Assembly: GCA_016712535.1 (NCBI GenBank)
Contig: JADJQW010000002.1
Span: 2,046,001 to 2,110,000 of the forward strand
Direction of reading: 5' to 3'
Length of the DNA stretch: 64,000 nucleotides
From: Flavobacteriales bacterium
GTDB taxonomy: Bacteria > Bacteroidota > Bacteroidia > Flavobacteriales_F > PHOS-HE28
Shown here: in pieces, positions 9,071 through 17,977 of the stretch
Numbering within the stretch: position 1 is the stretch's first letter
How the letters are laid out: every line of letters begins with the position of its first letter
Made by a program: the position numbers and the translations under genes
Notes under the pieces: generated by a model
The model's input: the letters and a program-made list of their open reading frames with translations, nothing else
The model's database searches: none
What the model was told of the DNA's origin: nothing

Positions 9071-9528
9071 GAGGTGCTGAGTTTGGCTTGGCAGGCGGCG
9101 CAAAGGCCGTGGATGAGCAAGGCGTGGCGGCTGGGCCTGAAGCCCGTGGCTTCGGCGGCCGTATTCTTGATCTGCTGGATCCGCGGGTCACAGAACTCGG
9201 TGACGCCGCCGCACGATTCGCAGATCAGGTGGTCGTGCTGACGGAAGGCGTGGGCCTTCTCGAAGCTGCTCCGCTCCGAGGTGAAGCGGTGGCGCCGCAC
9301 CAGTTCGCAATCGAGGAGCAGGTCCATGGTGTTGTACAAGGTGGCCCTGCTCACGCGGTACTTCTTGACCTTCATGCGGCCATAGAGCCGCTCGATGTCG
9401 AAGTGGCCGTCCTGCGCGTACACTTCATTAAGGATGGCGAAGCGCTCGGGGGTCTTGCGGTGCCCCTTGCGCTCGAGGTACTCGGTGAAGATGCGGTGCA
9501 CGCTGGCCTGCTGCTCTACCGGGTTCAT
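9067..9528 (-). CDS. Fur-family transcriptional regulator
   Basis: This 153-aa metal-dependent DNA-binding repressor has a winged-helix N-terminus ('RKTPERFAILNEVYAQDGHFDIERLY', 'YRVSRATLYNTMDLLLDCELV') and a dimerisation domain with 'HDHLICESCGGVTEF' and a final 'CAAC', giving two CxxC pairs for a structural zinc. Whether it senses Fe, Zn or peroxide cannot be decided. The ATG at 9528 lies about 24 bp downstream of a TAcaTTTG box. Confidence 0.93.
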   Translation of the reverse strand: MNPVEQQASVHRIFTEYLERKGHRKTPERFAILNEVYAQDGHFDIERLYGRMKVKKYRVSRATLYNTMDLLLDCELVRRHRFTSERSSFEKAHAFRQHDHLICESCGGVTEFCDPRIQQIKNTAAEATGFRPSRHALLIHGLCAACQAKLSTS

Positions 9529-9551
9529 GGTGCGGACGCTGTAGCGACGCG

Positions 9552-9559
9552 CAAATGTA
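9552..9559 (-). promoter_or_regulatory. Putative -7 box (TACATTTG) for the fur-STAS-purA unit
   Basis: On the minus strand TACATTTG matches TAnnTTTG and ends 24 bp before the fur ATG. No clear TTTG -33 element is seen. Confidence 0.4.
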
Positions 9560-9743
9560 GGCTTAGAGCCTGTTTGGCATCTCCGCATTCGGCAGCGCGA
9601 AGGTCTTCAGCACCCCTGCATCGTTGCGGAATCCGTCAGGAAATCCGGTTATCCTCCGATTCCGCGCCTTTCCTGGTCGCCCGATCCCCTGCACCCGCTT
9701 CAAGAAGGGAGAATCCCTGAAGGCTCTTCGGGGCGGTGCACCG

Positions 9744-11993
9744 CTATTGCTCCACCCGCTCCACGTTCCGGACGCCTCGTACGCGCTTGAGCTTCTCGAT
9801 CAGGGCCTTGAGGTGATCCGTGTCATGGACGTAGGCCATCACCTTGCCCTCGAAGATGCCGTCGTGGCTCTCGAAGCTGATGGCGCGCATGTTCACGTTG
9901 TGCTCGTGGCTGATGATGGTGGTGATCTTGTTCACGAGGCCCACATCGTCGATGCCGCTGAACTTGATGCCCGCCAGGAACTCGATGTTCTCCTTGCCCT
10001 TCCAACGGGCCTTCACGATGCGGTAGGCGAAGTTGCTCATGAGCTGCACGGCATTGGGGCAGCTCACCCGGTGGATCTTTATGCCCTCGCCCACGGTGAT
10101 GAACCCGAAGACATCATCGCCAGCGATGGGATTGCAGCACTTGCTGAGCTGATAGTCGATCTTCTGCAGGTCGTCGCCGATGAGCAATGCGCCGGGGGTG
10201 CTGCCGCGGATCTCGGCCACCACTTCCTCCAGGCTGCGCTCATCGGATTGGCGCACCACCTTGGGCAGCTGCAGGCGCCCGCCTTTCACCTCCACGCCCT
10301 CGATCTTCTCCGGCACATGCTTGCCGCGTGCCACTTGGTAATAGAGGTCCATGGCGCTGCGGGCCCCGAAATGCTCGATCAGCGCATTGATGCTGGCGGC
10401 ATCGGCCTTCGCGCCCCATTTGCGGATCAGGCGCTGCACCTGCTCGCGGCCCACCACCGCCAGCTTCTTCTTCAGGTCGCGCAGGCTCTGCTTGATCTTG
10501 TGCCGGGCCTTCGCCGTCTTCACGTAGCCGAGCCAATCCTCCTTGGGCTGCTGTTTCCTGCTGGTGATGATCTCGATCTGGTCACCTCCTTTGAGGGGAT
10601 GGCTCAAAGGCACCAGCTTGTGGTTCACCTTGGCGCCGATGCATTGCCTGCCGATCTGCGTATGGATGTCGAAGGCGAAGTCGAGGGCGGTGGCGCCAGC
10701 GGGCAGATTGCGCATTTCGCCCTTGGGCGTGAACACCACGATCTCATCGCTGAAGAGGTTCAGCTTGAAGTCATTCACGAAGTCTATGGCGTCCGTGGTG
10801 GGGTCGTCGAGCACCTCGCGGATGCGGTTGAGCCACGCATCGAGCGCGCCTGCGTGCTCCTGGTCGTCCTTGTACCGGTAATGCGCGGCTAGTCCCATCT
10901 CGGCGATCTCATCCATGCGGCGGCTGCGGATCTGCACTTCCACCCAACGGCCGCCGGGGCTCATCACCGTGGTGTGCAGGCTCTCGTACCCATTGGCCTT
11001 GGGCAGGCTGATCCAATCGCGAAGGCGGTCGGGATTGGGCTGGTAGAAGTCCGTGACGATGCTGTACACCTTCCAGCAATCGGCCTTCTCCAGTTCCTGC
11101 TTCGTGTCGATGATGATGCGGATCGCGAAGACATCATAGACCTCCTCGAACCTCACGTTCTTCTTCAGCATCTTGTTGTAGATGCTGTGCACGCTCTTGG
11201 GCCGGCCCTTGATCTCATAGCTGAATTCCTCGCGATCGAGGGCCCGCTTGATGGGCACGACGAAGCTGTTGATGAAGCGCCGCCGCACGGCCTCGCCTTT
11301 CTTGAGCTTATGGCTGATCTCGGCATAGACCTCGGGCTCCTTGAAGCGCAGGGCGTGGTCCTCCAATTCGCTCTTGATGGTGTAAAGGCCCAGGCGGTGG
11401 GCGAGGGGAGCGTAGAGGTAGAGCGTCTCGCTGGCGATCTTCAGCTGCTTGTCGCGCGCCATGCTGTCGAGCGTGCGCATGTTGTGCAACCGGTCCGCGA
11501 GCTTCACAAGGATCACGCGCACGTCCTGCGCCAGGGTGAGCAGCACCTTTCGGAAGTTCTCGGCCTGGATGCTGTCGGTGGCGAACTGGAGGCCGCTGAT
11601 CTTGGTGAGGCCGTCGATGATGGTGGCCACCGTTGATCCGAAGAGGTCCTTGACGTCATCGAGCGTGAGGTCGGTGTCCTCCACGGTATCATGGAGCAGG
11701 GCGGCCACCACGCTGGTGGTGCCCAATCCGATCTCCTCGGCGCAGATGCGCGCGACCGCGATGGGGTGGTAGATGTAGGGCTCGCCGCTCTTGCGCCGCT
11801 GGTTCTTGTGCGCCTCCACCGCGATGTTGAACGCCTTGCGGATCATGCGCGTGTCTTCCGCCGTGCGCTCGCCTTTGATGGCGCGCAGCAGGGTGCGGTA
11901 GCGGCGCAGGATCTCCGCGCGCTCGGCCTCCGGATCGATGGCGGGCGTGGCGGGCTTGGTATCGTCTGCGGTGGAGGCTTGAGCGCTGCTCAT
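9744..11993 (-). CDS. RelA/SpoT bifunctional (p)ppGpp synthetase/hydrolase
   Basis: The 749-aa protein makes and degrades the stringent-response alarmone (p)ppGpp. Domains in order: HD hydrolase (about 50-200, 'YIYHPIAVARI', 'ALLHDTVEDTDLT' with the HD pair), synthetase (about 240-350, 'SVHSIYNKM', 'DVFAIRIIIDT', 'NGYESLHTTV'), TGS (about 400-465), helical/zinc-finger region with 'CCNPIAGDDV', and a C-terminal ACT domain. Both enzymatic centres look intact, as is typical of the single Rel in Bacteroidota. The ATG at 11993 (MSSAQAS) avoids a non-conserved N-terminal extension. Confidence 0.95.
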   Translation of the reverse strand: MSSAQASTADDTKPATPAIDPEAERAEILRRYRTLLRAIKGERTAEDTRMIRKAFNIAVEAHKNQRRKSGEPYIYHPIAVARICAEEIGLGTTSVVAALLHDTVEDTDLTLDDVKDLFGSTVATIIDGLTKISGLQFATDSIQAENFRKVLLTLAQDVRVILVKLADRLHNMRTLDSMARDKQLKIASETLYLYAPLAHRLGLYTIKSELEDHALRFKEPEVYAEISHKLKKGEAVRRRFINSFVVPIKRALDREEFSYEIKGRPKSVHSIYNKMLKKNVRFEEVYDVFAIRIIIDTKQELEKADCWKVYSIVTDFYQPNPDRLRDWISLPKANGYESLHTTVMSPGGRWVEVQIRSRRMDEIAEMGLAAHYRYKDDQEHAGALDAWLNRIREVLDDPTTDAIDFVNDFKLNLFSDEIVVFTPKGEMRNLPAGATALDFAFDIHTQIGRQCIGAKVNHKLVPLSHPLKGGDQIEIITSRKQQPKEDWLGYVKTAKARHKIKQSLRDLKKKLAVVGREQVQRLIRKWGAKADAASINALIEHFGARSAMDLYYQVARGKHVPEKIEGVEVKGGRLQLPKVVRQSDERSLEEVVAEIRGSTPGALLIGDDLQKIDYQLSKCCNPIAGDDVFGFITVGEGIKIHRVSCPNAVQLMSNFAYRIVKARWKGKENIEFLAGIKFSGIDDVGLVNKITTIISHEHNVNMRAISFESHDGIFEGKVMAYVHDTDHLKALIEKLKRVRGVRNVERVEQ

Positions 11994-12003
11994 GGCATCG
12001 AAG

Positions 12004-13284
12004 TTAGGGAGCCTCGAAGGGCAGCGCTGGGAGCACCTTCGCGCGCACCTCGCCGAAGCCGATGCGCAGCCCATCCTTCTCGCAATGGCCGCGCATGATC
12101 ACGGTGTCACCGTCCTCGATGAATCTCCGCTCGCTGCCGTCAGCCAGCTTCACGGGCTTGGTGCCTTTCCAGGCGAGTTCGAGCATGCTGCCGAAGCTAT
12201 CGGGGTCATCGCCGCTGATGGTTCCGCTGGCCATGAGGTCGCCGGCGCGCACGTTGCAGCCGTTCACGGTGTGGTGGGCCAACTGCTGCGCCATGTTCCA
12301 GTACAGGTGCTTGAAGTTGCTGCGGCATACCACCGTCTCGCTCCCGCCTTCGGGGCGAATGGCCACCTCGAGCTTGATATCGTAGTGCTTATGGCCTGAA
12401 TACCGCAGGTAGGGGAGTACTGAAGGCTCCTGCACCGGCCCGGGCACACGGAATGGCTCCAAGGCATCCAGGGTCACCACCCATGGAGAGAGGGAGGATG
12501 CGAAGTTCTTTCCCAGGAATGGGCCGAGCGGCACATACTCCCATGCCTGGATATCGCGCGCGCTCCAATCGTTGAATAGCGTCAGGCCGAAGATGCAGTC
12601 GTCGGCTTCGGCCGTGCTTATCCGTTGGCCGAGCTCCTTGCCTATGTAGGTGAGGAAGCCCACTTCCAATTCGAAATCGAGTTGGCGCGTGGGGCCGAAG
12701 ACCGGCGCCGCATCGGGCGCTGGCTTGAACGGGCCGCAAGGACGCCGGATGTCGGTACCGCTCGGGATGATGCTGCTGGCGCGTCCGTGATAGCCTACCG
12801 GGAGGTGAAGCCAGTTCGGGAGCAGGGCATTCGCCGGATCACGGAACATGCAGCCCACATTGTAGGCATGCTGACGGCTGCTGTAGAAATCGGTGTAGTC
12901 ACCGATGGTGCAGGGCAGGGTCATTTCCACGCGATCCGCCGGGAGGAGGCTCTTGCTCACCCTGTCGATCAGGGAGGCGGAGGCATCCTCGCGCAAGAGC
13001 TCGCTCAACCGCGTGCGCACGGCACGGACGCTGTCCCGCCCTGCGATCAACAGCTCATCAACGCTGCCTTGCACGAGCATCTTCGCGGGGCCCAGTTCAT
13101 CGAGGAGCCCGAGCTGCACCAGCGTGGGGATGTGGATCGCGGTATCGCCGATGCGCGTGTAGAGCGCTGGGACCTCACCTCCATGCAGGCCTGTGCCGAA
13201 GGGGATGTTCTGGATAGGGAAGTCGCTGCCCTCAGGGACCGGGACCCAGGAGCGGAGCGCTGGATCAATCAAGTTCTTTGACAT
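12004..13284 (-). CDS. fahA: Fumarylacetoacetase
   Basis: The 426-aa cytosolic enzyme hydrolyses fumarylacetoacetate to fumarate and acetoacetate, the last step of tyrosine degradation. Family hallmarks: N-terminal 'FPIQNIPFGTG', metal/catalytic region 'YTDFYSSRQHAYNVGCMFR', 'LPVGYHGRASSIIPSG', 'FELEVGFL', 'NDWSARDIQAWEYVPLGPFLGKNF' (shown in pieces), and 'GDLMASGTISGDDPDSFGSMLE'. No other homogentisate-pathway gene is in the window. The ATG at 13284 matches the family start. It ends 10 bp before the rel gene start on the same strand. Confidence 0.95.
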   Translation of the reverse strand: MSKNLIDPALRSWVPVPEGSDFPIQNIPFGTGLHGGEVPALYTRIGDTAIHIPTLVQLGLLDELGPAKMLVQGSVDELLIAGRDSVRAVRTRLSELLREDASASLIDRVSKSLLPADRVEMTLPCTIGDYTDFYSSRQHAYNVGCMFRDPANALLPNWLHLPVGYHGRASSIIPSGTDIRRPCGPFKPAPDAAPVFGPTRQLDFELEVGFLTYIGKELGQRISTAEADDCIFGLTLFNDWSARDIQAWEYVPLGPFLGKNFASSLSPWVVTLDALEPFRVPGPVQEPSVLPYLRYSGHKHYDIKLEVAIRPEGGSETVVCRSNFKHLYWNMAQQLAHHTVNGCNVRAGDLMASGTISGDDPDSFGSMLELAWKGTKPVKLADGSERRFIEDGDTVIMRGHCEKDGLRIGFGEVRAKVLPALPFEAP

Positions 13285-13330
13285 GGCACAAAGGTGCATT
13301 GCGAAGGCGTACCTCATCTTCACCCCACAG

Positions 13331-13816
13331 ATGACTCGATCCGGGAAGCGCGTCGTTGTCGGTTTTCTGGCCATGCACACCTTGCTGCTGGCCTGCTACA
13401 CCTTCCCGGAGCGACTGGTTCCCGAGCGCCTGCGCGTCATCGGCCAGTTCTATGCCCGGCCGCTCTTCCACCAGCAATGGAGGCTCTTCGCGCCGGATCC
13501 GCCGCTGTGCTCGTGCCGCATCGAATACAGTGTGGGCGGCTCCTGGTTCAGCATCTTTCGAGGTACCGATCATTACCTCCAGCGACGCGCGGCGCAGACG
13601 ATCGCGCACCATGTGCAGGCTGAAGCGCACAAAGGCCGAAGATCACCAGCGCCGCAGTTGATGCGCGCCATGAGGACAATGGCGCTCCATGGCTACGAGT
13701 GGCGCGCTGGCTACGCCGTCCCCACGTTTCAATTCCGGCTTGTCGAGCATTGCGTCTCGGACATTCATCGGCCGTGGCTTCGCAATGAGCGCATCACCAA
13801 TCTCGCGGAGCCATGA
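13331..13816 (+). CDS. Hypothetical membrane-anchored partner of the HTTM protein
   Basis: The 161-aa product has one hydrophobic segment near the N-terminus ('VVVGFLAMHTLLLACYTF') and a 'QQWRLFAPDPPLCSC' motif typical of small proteins encoded next to HTTM-type membrane proteins. The rest is soluble and His/Arg-rich. The ATG at 13331 is preferred; one at 13283 would overlap the divergent fahA start. The stop overlaps the start of the next gene by 4 bp, so the two are probably one unit. Confidence 0.6.
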   Translation: MTRSGKRVVVGFLAMHTLLLACYTFPERLVPERLRVIGQFYARPLFHQQWRLFAPDPPLCSCRIEYSVGGSWFSIFRGTDHYLQRRAAQTIAHHVQAEAHKGRRSPAPQLMRAMRTMALHGYEWRAGYAVPTFQFRLVEHCVSDIHRPWLRNERITNLAEP

Positions 13817-14625
13817 ACGTACCTGAAACCACTGCTCGCTTATTCCGATCCGCGCTCATGGCGTGGGTTCTTCTCTTCACCTTTTTCAGTTGGACGGGTT
13901 TCGAACCGACCAATGTGCTGGCACGATCGCCGCAATGGCTTCCTCCTGGTCCACTGAAGCACATCACGCACGCTCTGCCGCAGCTCCCCGATTCATGGCA
14001 GACGATTCTGCTACTGTTGCTTCCGTGTGTGATCGTTGTTCTCGCTGCCTTGGAATCGTGGCGACCCACGAGGTGGTGGCGCGTGGCCTTGATCTGGTTG
14101 CTCTACCTGAATGTGATGAATACGGGATGGCTCTCCTCCAGCGGCGGCCAGCAGCTCATGGCCAACGTGCTTTTCTGGTGCACCTTCCTCTCCGCTCGCG
14201 ATGAGCGCTTGAAGGCCATCGGCTTCTGGGCCATCAGGCTTCAATTGCTGCTGGCCTACACCGCTACTGGCCTTCACAAGCTCACCGGCACGCATTGGCT
14301 GGATGGCACGGCCATGGGCATCGTGGCCACCGACCCGGCCTATGGTCCGGCTTGGATCGCTTCGTTCCCGGTTCTGGCGCGCCTGGCCACCTATGCCGTA
14401 TTGCTGTTCCAACTCAGTTTCCCGATCGCGGCCTGGTTCCGCACATTGCGGTTGCCCTGGATGGCTTTCGGTGCAGCCTTCCACTTGGGAACGGCCATCT
14501 GGATGGACATCCCCGAGATGGGCCTCGCCTTCATCGCATGCTATGCCATCTGGCTCGACGATGACCAGGCGGCGCGACTGCCGCTGCTTCGCAGGTTCGC
14601 CGTTGAGCCCTCAGTCGACGGCTGA
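13813..14625 (+). CDS. HTTM-type multi-pass membrane protein
   Basis: This 270-aa integral membrane protein has about six hydrophobic helices. The segment 'LQLLLAYTATGLHKLTGTHWLDGTAM' (in two pieces) carries the Tyr/Gly/Lys/W pattern of the horizontally transferred transmembrane (HTTM) domain found in vitamin-K-gamma-carboxylase-like and related proteins. Catalytic residues of true carboxylases cannot be confirmed. It follows the 'FAPDPP' protein with a 4-bp overlap, and its 3' end overlaps the convergent gene by 15 bp. Confidence 0.65.
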   Translation: MNVPETTARLFRSALMAWVLLFTFFSWTGFEPTNVLARSPQWLPPGPLKHITHALPQLPDSWQTILLLLLPCVIVVLAALESWRPTRWWRVALIWLLYLNVMNTGWLSSSGGQQLMANVLFWCTFLSARDERLKAIGFWAIRLQLLLAYTATGLHKLTGTHWLDGTAMGIVATDPAYGPAWIASFPVLARLATYAVLLFQLSFPIAAWFRTLRLPWMAFGAAFHLGTAIWMDIPEMGLAFIACYAIWLDDDQAARLPLLRRFAVEPSVDG

Positions 14626-15447
14626 GCGCTTACCGGTTATCCGGAACTGCGCTCCCATGACGATGTTGTGCTGCACGAACCAGAAATGCTGGCTCGCCTT
14701 GTCCTCCGCATTCCCTGTGGTGAGCACTTTCGGCAGGTCGATGTAGCCGGCGCGCAGGGTATTGCGCAGGAAGAAGTGCCGCAGGAAATTGAAGTGAAGG
14801 CCCACTTGGGCCCCAATACCATACCCTGCCAGGTTGAACCGGTTATTGATGCCCTCGCCGAAGAGCCGCACGTCGCTGCGTGGGATCACAGGCCCGGCAT
14901 GCAGGCCCTCATAAGCACGCAGACGGAAGCGACCAGTTGCGCTGCTCCAAAGCGGGTCATGATGGTCGGCATCGATGGCGAGCAGGTTCAGTCCATCAGT
15001 GTGCTCGAATAGGAGGAAATCGTCGGTAATGGCCACTTCACGGGAGCCCTCGCTCGTCGTGTATTCCACGCTGCGGCTGCCGCGCACATAGCCATCCATG
15101 CGCACTCGCTGCCCGCCCCGCACCACGTACTTCATGTGGTCCATGCCCAAGGAGATGCTCCAACGGTCGCGGAAATGATAGCCCACACGATAGTTGTACT
15201 GAGGGATCCAGATGGAAGCGGGCACGCAATAGGTGCTGAAGGAGAACTTCGAAGGACGGTCATCGGCGCGCACATGGCGCAGGGTCATGTCGTAATCCGG
15301 GCCGCTCAGGTGCAGGTCACTCCAACTGTACCACGCCCGGTTGTAGCCCCAATAAGCGAACCATGACCCGCGATCGCCTTGTGAAAGACCCGTTTCCGCA
15401 ATGCATGCGATGAATGCGGCACAAGCGAATGCGCGCTTGGTACTCAT
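14611..15447 (-). CDS. Putative outer-membrane beta-barrel protein
   Basis: The 278-aa protein has a signal peptide ending near 'ETGLSQ', then aromatic/Gly-rich alternating strands ('GSWFAYWGYNRAWYSWSDLHL', 'NYRVGYHFRDRWSISLGMDHM', 'GIGAQVGLHFNFLRHFFLRNTL' in parts). This resembles a Bacteroidota porin-like barrel of unknown substrate. The start overlaps the stop of the SGNH-like gene by 4 bp, so it is the last gene of the MBOAT-SGNH-barrel unit. No exact family was recognised. Confidence 0.62.
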   Translation of the reverse strand: MSTKRAFACAAFIACIAETGLSQGDRGSWFAYWGYNRAWYSWSDLHLSGPDYDMTLRHVRADDRPSKFSFSTYCVPASIWIPQYNYRVGYHFRDRWSISLGMDHMKYVVRGGQRVRMDGYVRGSRSVEYTTSEGSREVAITDDFLLFEHTDGLNLLAIDADHHDPLWSSATGRFRLRAYEGLHAGPVIPRSDVRLFGEGINNRFNLAGYGIGAQVGLHFNFLRHFFLRNTLRAGYIDLPKVLTTGNAEDKASQHFWFVQHNIVMGAQFRITGKRSAVD

Positions 15448-16490
15448 GGTGCGGCGTTCTGGGTAAGGTCCAGGAAGCGGTGCGCGAGCCGGACGGTGTG
15501 CAACCTCGCGCCTCGTGAGTTCAGGTGTCCCCGGTCGTACCGGTAGCGAAGCACATAGAACTCTGGGTGTGCAACAGGATCATTGAGGTCTATGACCTTC
15601 TCCGGGCCCAGTTCGTGCAGCATCGCCCATTCTCGCTTCGAAATGGTCTTCGGCGGGAAGAACCAGATCAGCCGGACACCATGCCCGGCGCAGGCTGCTT
15701 CGACGCGATTGAGCGCATTGCGCCACTCGGCAGGCGCTGCGCCGGGGGGCTTGGCTCGGGCTTCGGCAACCAAAGCGCGTTGGCGGGATAGCATCAACGT
15801 GTCTGCGAGCAGTTCGTGGTGGCGCTTGCGGATATCCTCCGATAGCGCGGGAACAGGTCCATCGATGGCTTCTCGTTCCAGGGACATGAAGCCGCCCACA
15901 TCCAAGCCATCCAATTCCGGAGCGCTGTGATCATATTCACCGAGCATGGCCTTCATCTGCCCAATATGGAAGAGGTTCTTTCCTAGGGTGATGGTGCTCA
16001 TGCGCATGGGTTCCCAACGGTTCCCGGCTGAACGGGTCTCCCGGAAGTACCGCATCATCATCCACCATGAGGCCGGAGTCATGTGATAGGAGGAACGCGC
16101 GGTTCGGAGCATGTGCGGTTCCACGGTGGCGGGTTCAGCAAGTTCCATGATAACGGTGCTGCCAGCAGGCAGGTCGCCCGCCTCCAAGGCACCTTCGATG
16201 AGGTGATAGGCTTCGGGCGGAAAGGTGCCCGGGGCTCCGAGGTTGAACGATCGCATTGGCTTGCCATTGGCCACAAGCACGCTGTCGAACACTGTTGGAG
16301 CGAGGTGCCGGTAAACGCGACTGGAGCCGAAGAAGAAGATGGTCGGCGGCACGGTCATCGCGTGAAGGGCCTCATGCTTGTCGGTGTACCAGGCATTGCC
16401 CCAGCAATAAGGCAGCATGCGCTTGATCAGCGCGCCGGCTGACATGAAGAGCAGCCCGAACAGGAAGAACCGGATGATGACGCCGCGCAT
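15444..16490 (-). CDS. SGNH-like/DUF1574-like protein paired with MBOAT acyltransferase
   Basis: The 348-aa protein has an N-terminal membrane anchor (about residues 5-22) and a large exported domain. 'IFFFGSSRVYRHLAP' near residue 50 is the GxS block of SGNH-type esterase folds, followed by 'FNLGAPGTFPPEAYHLIEGAL' and a later 'LIWFFPPKTIS'. Similar proteins are encoded next to MBOAT acyltransferases in alginate-type O-acetylation loci and act in the periplasm. A C-terminal 'RYDRGHLNSRGARLHTVRLA' supplies the D-x-x-H-N style block expected near the catalytic end. Confidence 0.65.
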   Translation of the reverse strand: MRGVIIRFFLFGLLFMSAGALIKRMLPYCWGNAWYTDKHEALHAMTVPPTIFFFGSSRVYRHLAPTVFDSVLVANGKPMRSFNLGAPGTFPPEAYHLIEGALEAGDLPAGSTVIMELAEPATVEPHMLRTARSSYHMTPASWWMMMRYFRETRSAGNRWEPMRMSTITLGKNLFHIGQMKAMLGEYDHSAPELDGLDVGGFMSLEREAIDGPVPALSEDIRKRHHELLADTLMLSRQRALVAEARAKPPGAAPAEWRNALNRVEAACAGHGVRLIWFFPPKTISKREWAMLHELGPEKVIDLNDPVAHPEFYVLRYRYDRGHLNSRGARLHTVRLAHRFLDLTQNAAP

Positions 16491-16493
16491 GGC

Positions 16494-17917
16494 TCAGAAC
16501 TGGAAGTAGATGAAGGTGACGGCCTCGCCGCTCATCAGGCTGACGCAAAGCGCCAAAGGCAGGTAGATGCTCCACCGGGCCGCGCGCGGAAGGTGTTCAA
16601 TGGCCAACGCGTGCTGCCTTTCCCGCTGGAGCCATTCGGCAGCGAAGAGGACCACGAGCGGCACCACGAGCAATGGGGTGAGCAGGCCGCTGGGCGCTAT
16701 TAACGTGGCCGAGGCCATCCTGGCGATGAAATCGACGGCATCCGTTACCGAATCGCTTCGGAAGAAGATGAAGGCGAGCACGGCGATTCCGAAGGTGCCG
16801 GCCATGCCCAGGAACTCGCGCGGGCTGGGAAGCAGACGGCCTTCGGCAACCGTCCCCAGATTCGCACGGTTCCGGCCGCTCAGCAGCACAGGCAGGAAGA
16901 ACAGCGCGTTGATCGCACCCCAGGCGATGAAGGTCCAATTGGCACCGTGCCAAAAGCCGCTGATAAGGAACACCAAGAGGATGTTCCGCACCTTGAGCGA
17001 TGCGGACCCCTTGCTGCCGCCCAGCGGGATGTACAGGTAGTCGCGGAACCACGTATTGAGTGAGATGTGCCAGCGGCGCCAGAACTCTGCGATGTCACGG
17101 CTGAAATACGGGAAGGCGAAATTGCGCATGAGCGTGAAGCCGAAGAGCCGCGCGCATCCGATGGCGATGTCGCTGTAGCCGCTGAAGTCGCAATAGATGT
17201 CTGGATGGCGAACAGCACTGCGCCGACCAGCAGCGCGCTTGCGGGCATTCCATCGCCATCGCCGAAGACCGAGTCGACGACCGGAGCGCATTGATCGGCC
17301 ACGGCCACCTTCTTGAACAGGCCCCAGAGCATCTGGCGCAATCCATCGGCCGCCAGGGCAGGCTCGAAACGGCGCAGGCGCAGGAACTGCGGGATGAGCT
17401 GCGTGGCGCGCTCAATAGGGCCGGCCACCAGCTGCGGGAAGAACAGGACATAAGCCCCGAACGCCACCGGGTCGCGGGTGGGCTCCATTTGCCGCCTGTA
17501 CACATCAATGGTATAGCTCATGCTCTGAAAGGTGTAGAAGCTGATGCCGACCGGCAGCACCAGATTGAGCGTCCGCCCTTCCATGGGCATTCCGAATAAC
17601 GTGAATGCCTCTGCAAAGGAGGTCACGAAGAAGTCATGGTACTTGAAGAACCCCAGCAAGCCCAGATTCCCCACCAGGCTCACCGCCAAGAGCAGACCGC
17701 GCTTGCTCGTCTTGGGCAGCGCGAGAGCAACCGCGTAATCGAGCCCTGCACTGAACAGTACAAGAGCAAGGTACCGCCAATCCCACCAGCCGTAGAAGAA
17801 CATGCTCGTTCCCAGAAGCCAGACGGTCCCCGCACGGAAGGACCGGCGCTCAATCCACCAGAAAATGCCGAAGACCACCGGCAGAAAGAGAGCGAACTCA
17901 ACGGAGTTGAAGAACAT
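16494..17917 (-). CDS. MBOAT O-acyltransferase (AlgI-like), frameshifted near 17203
   Basis: The N-terminal frame from ATG 17917 ('FNSVEFALFLPVVF', 'VLPVGISFYTFQSMSYTIDVYRRQ', 'FFPQLVAGPIERA') and the C-terminal frame ending at 16494 ('IYCDFSGYSDIAIGCARLFG', 'RRWHISLNTWFRDYLYIPLGG', 'SGFWHGANWTFIAWG' with the active-site His) together make a typical ~470-aa AlgI-like MBOAT enzyme. The join is at about 17203 inside the usual Q-IYCDFSGYSD motif and needs +2 or -1 nt. The intact protein would move acyl groups across the inner membrane to polysaccharides. It is probably an assembly indel, but a pseudogene cannot be excluded. Confidence 0.82.
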
Positions 17918-17977
17918 GGCCGGGCATGGAGCGGCCGAAGTAACGTAAATCAGTCAAGCGGGCCGTGAATCGGAGGC

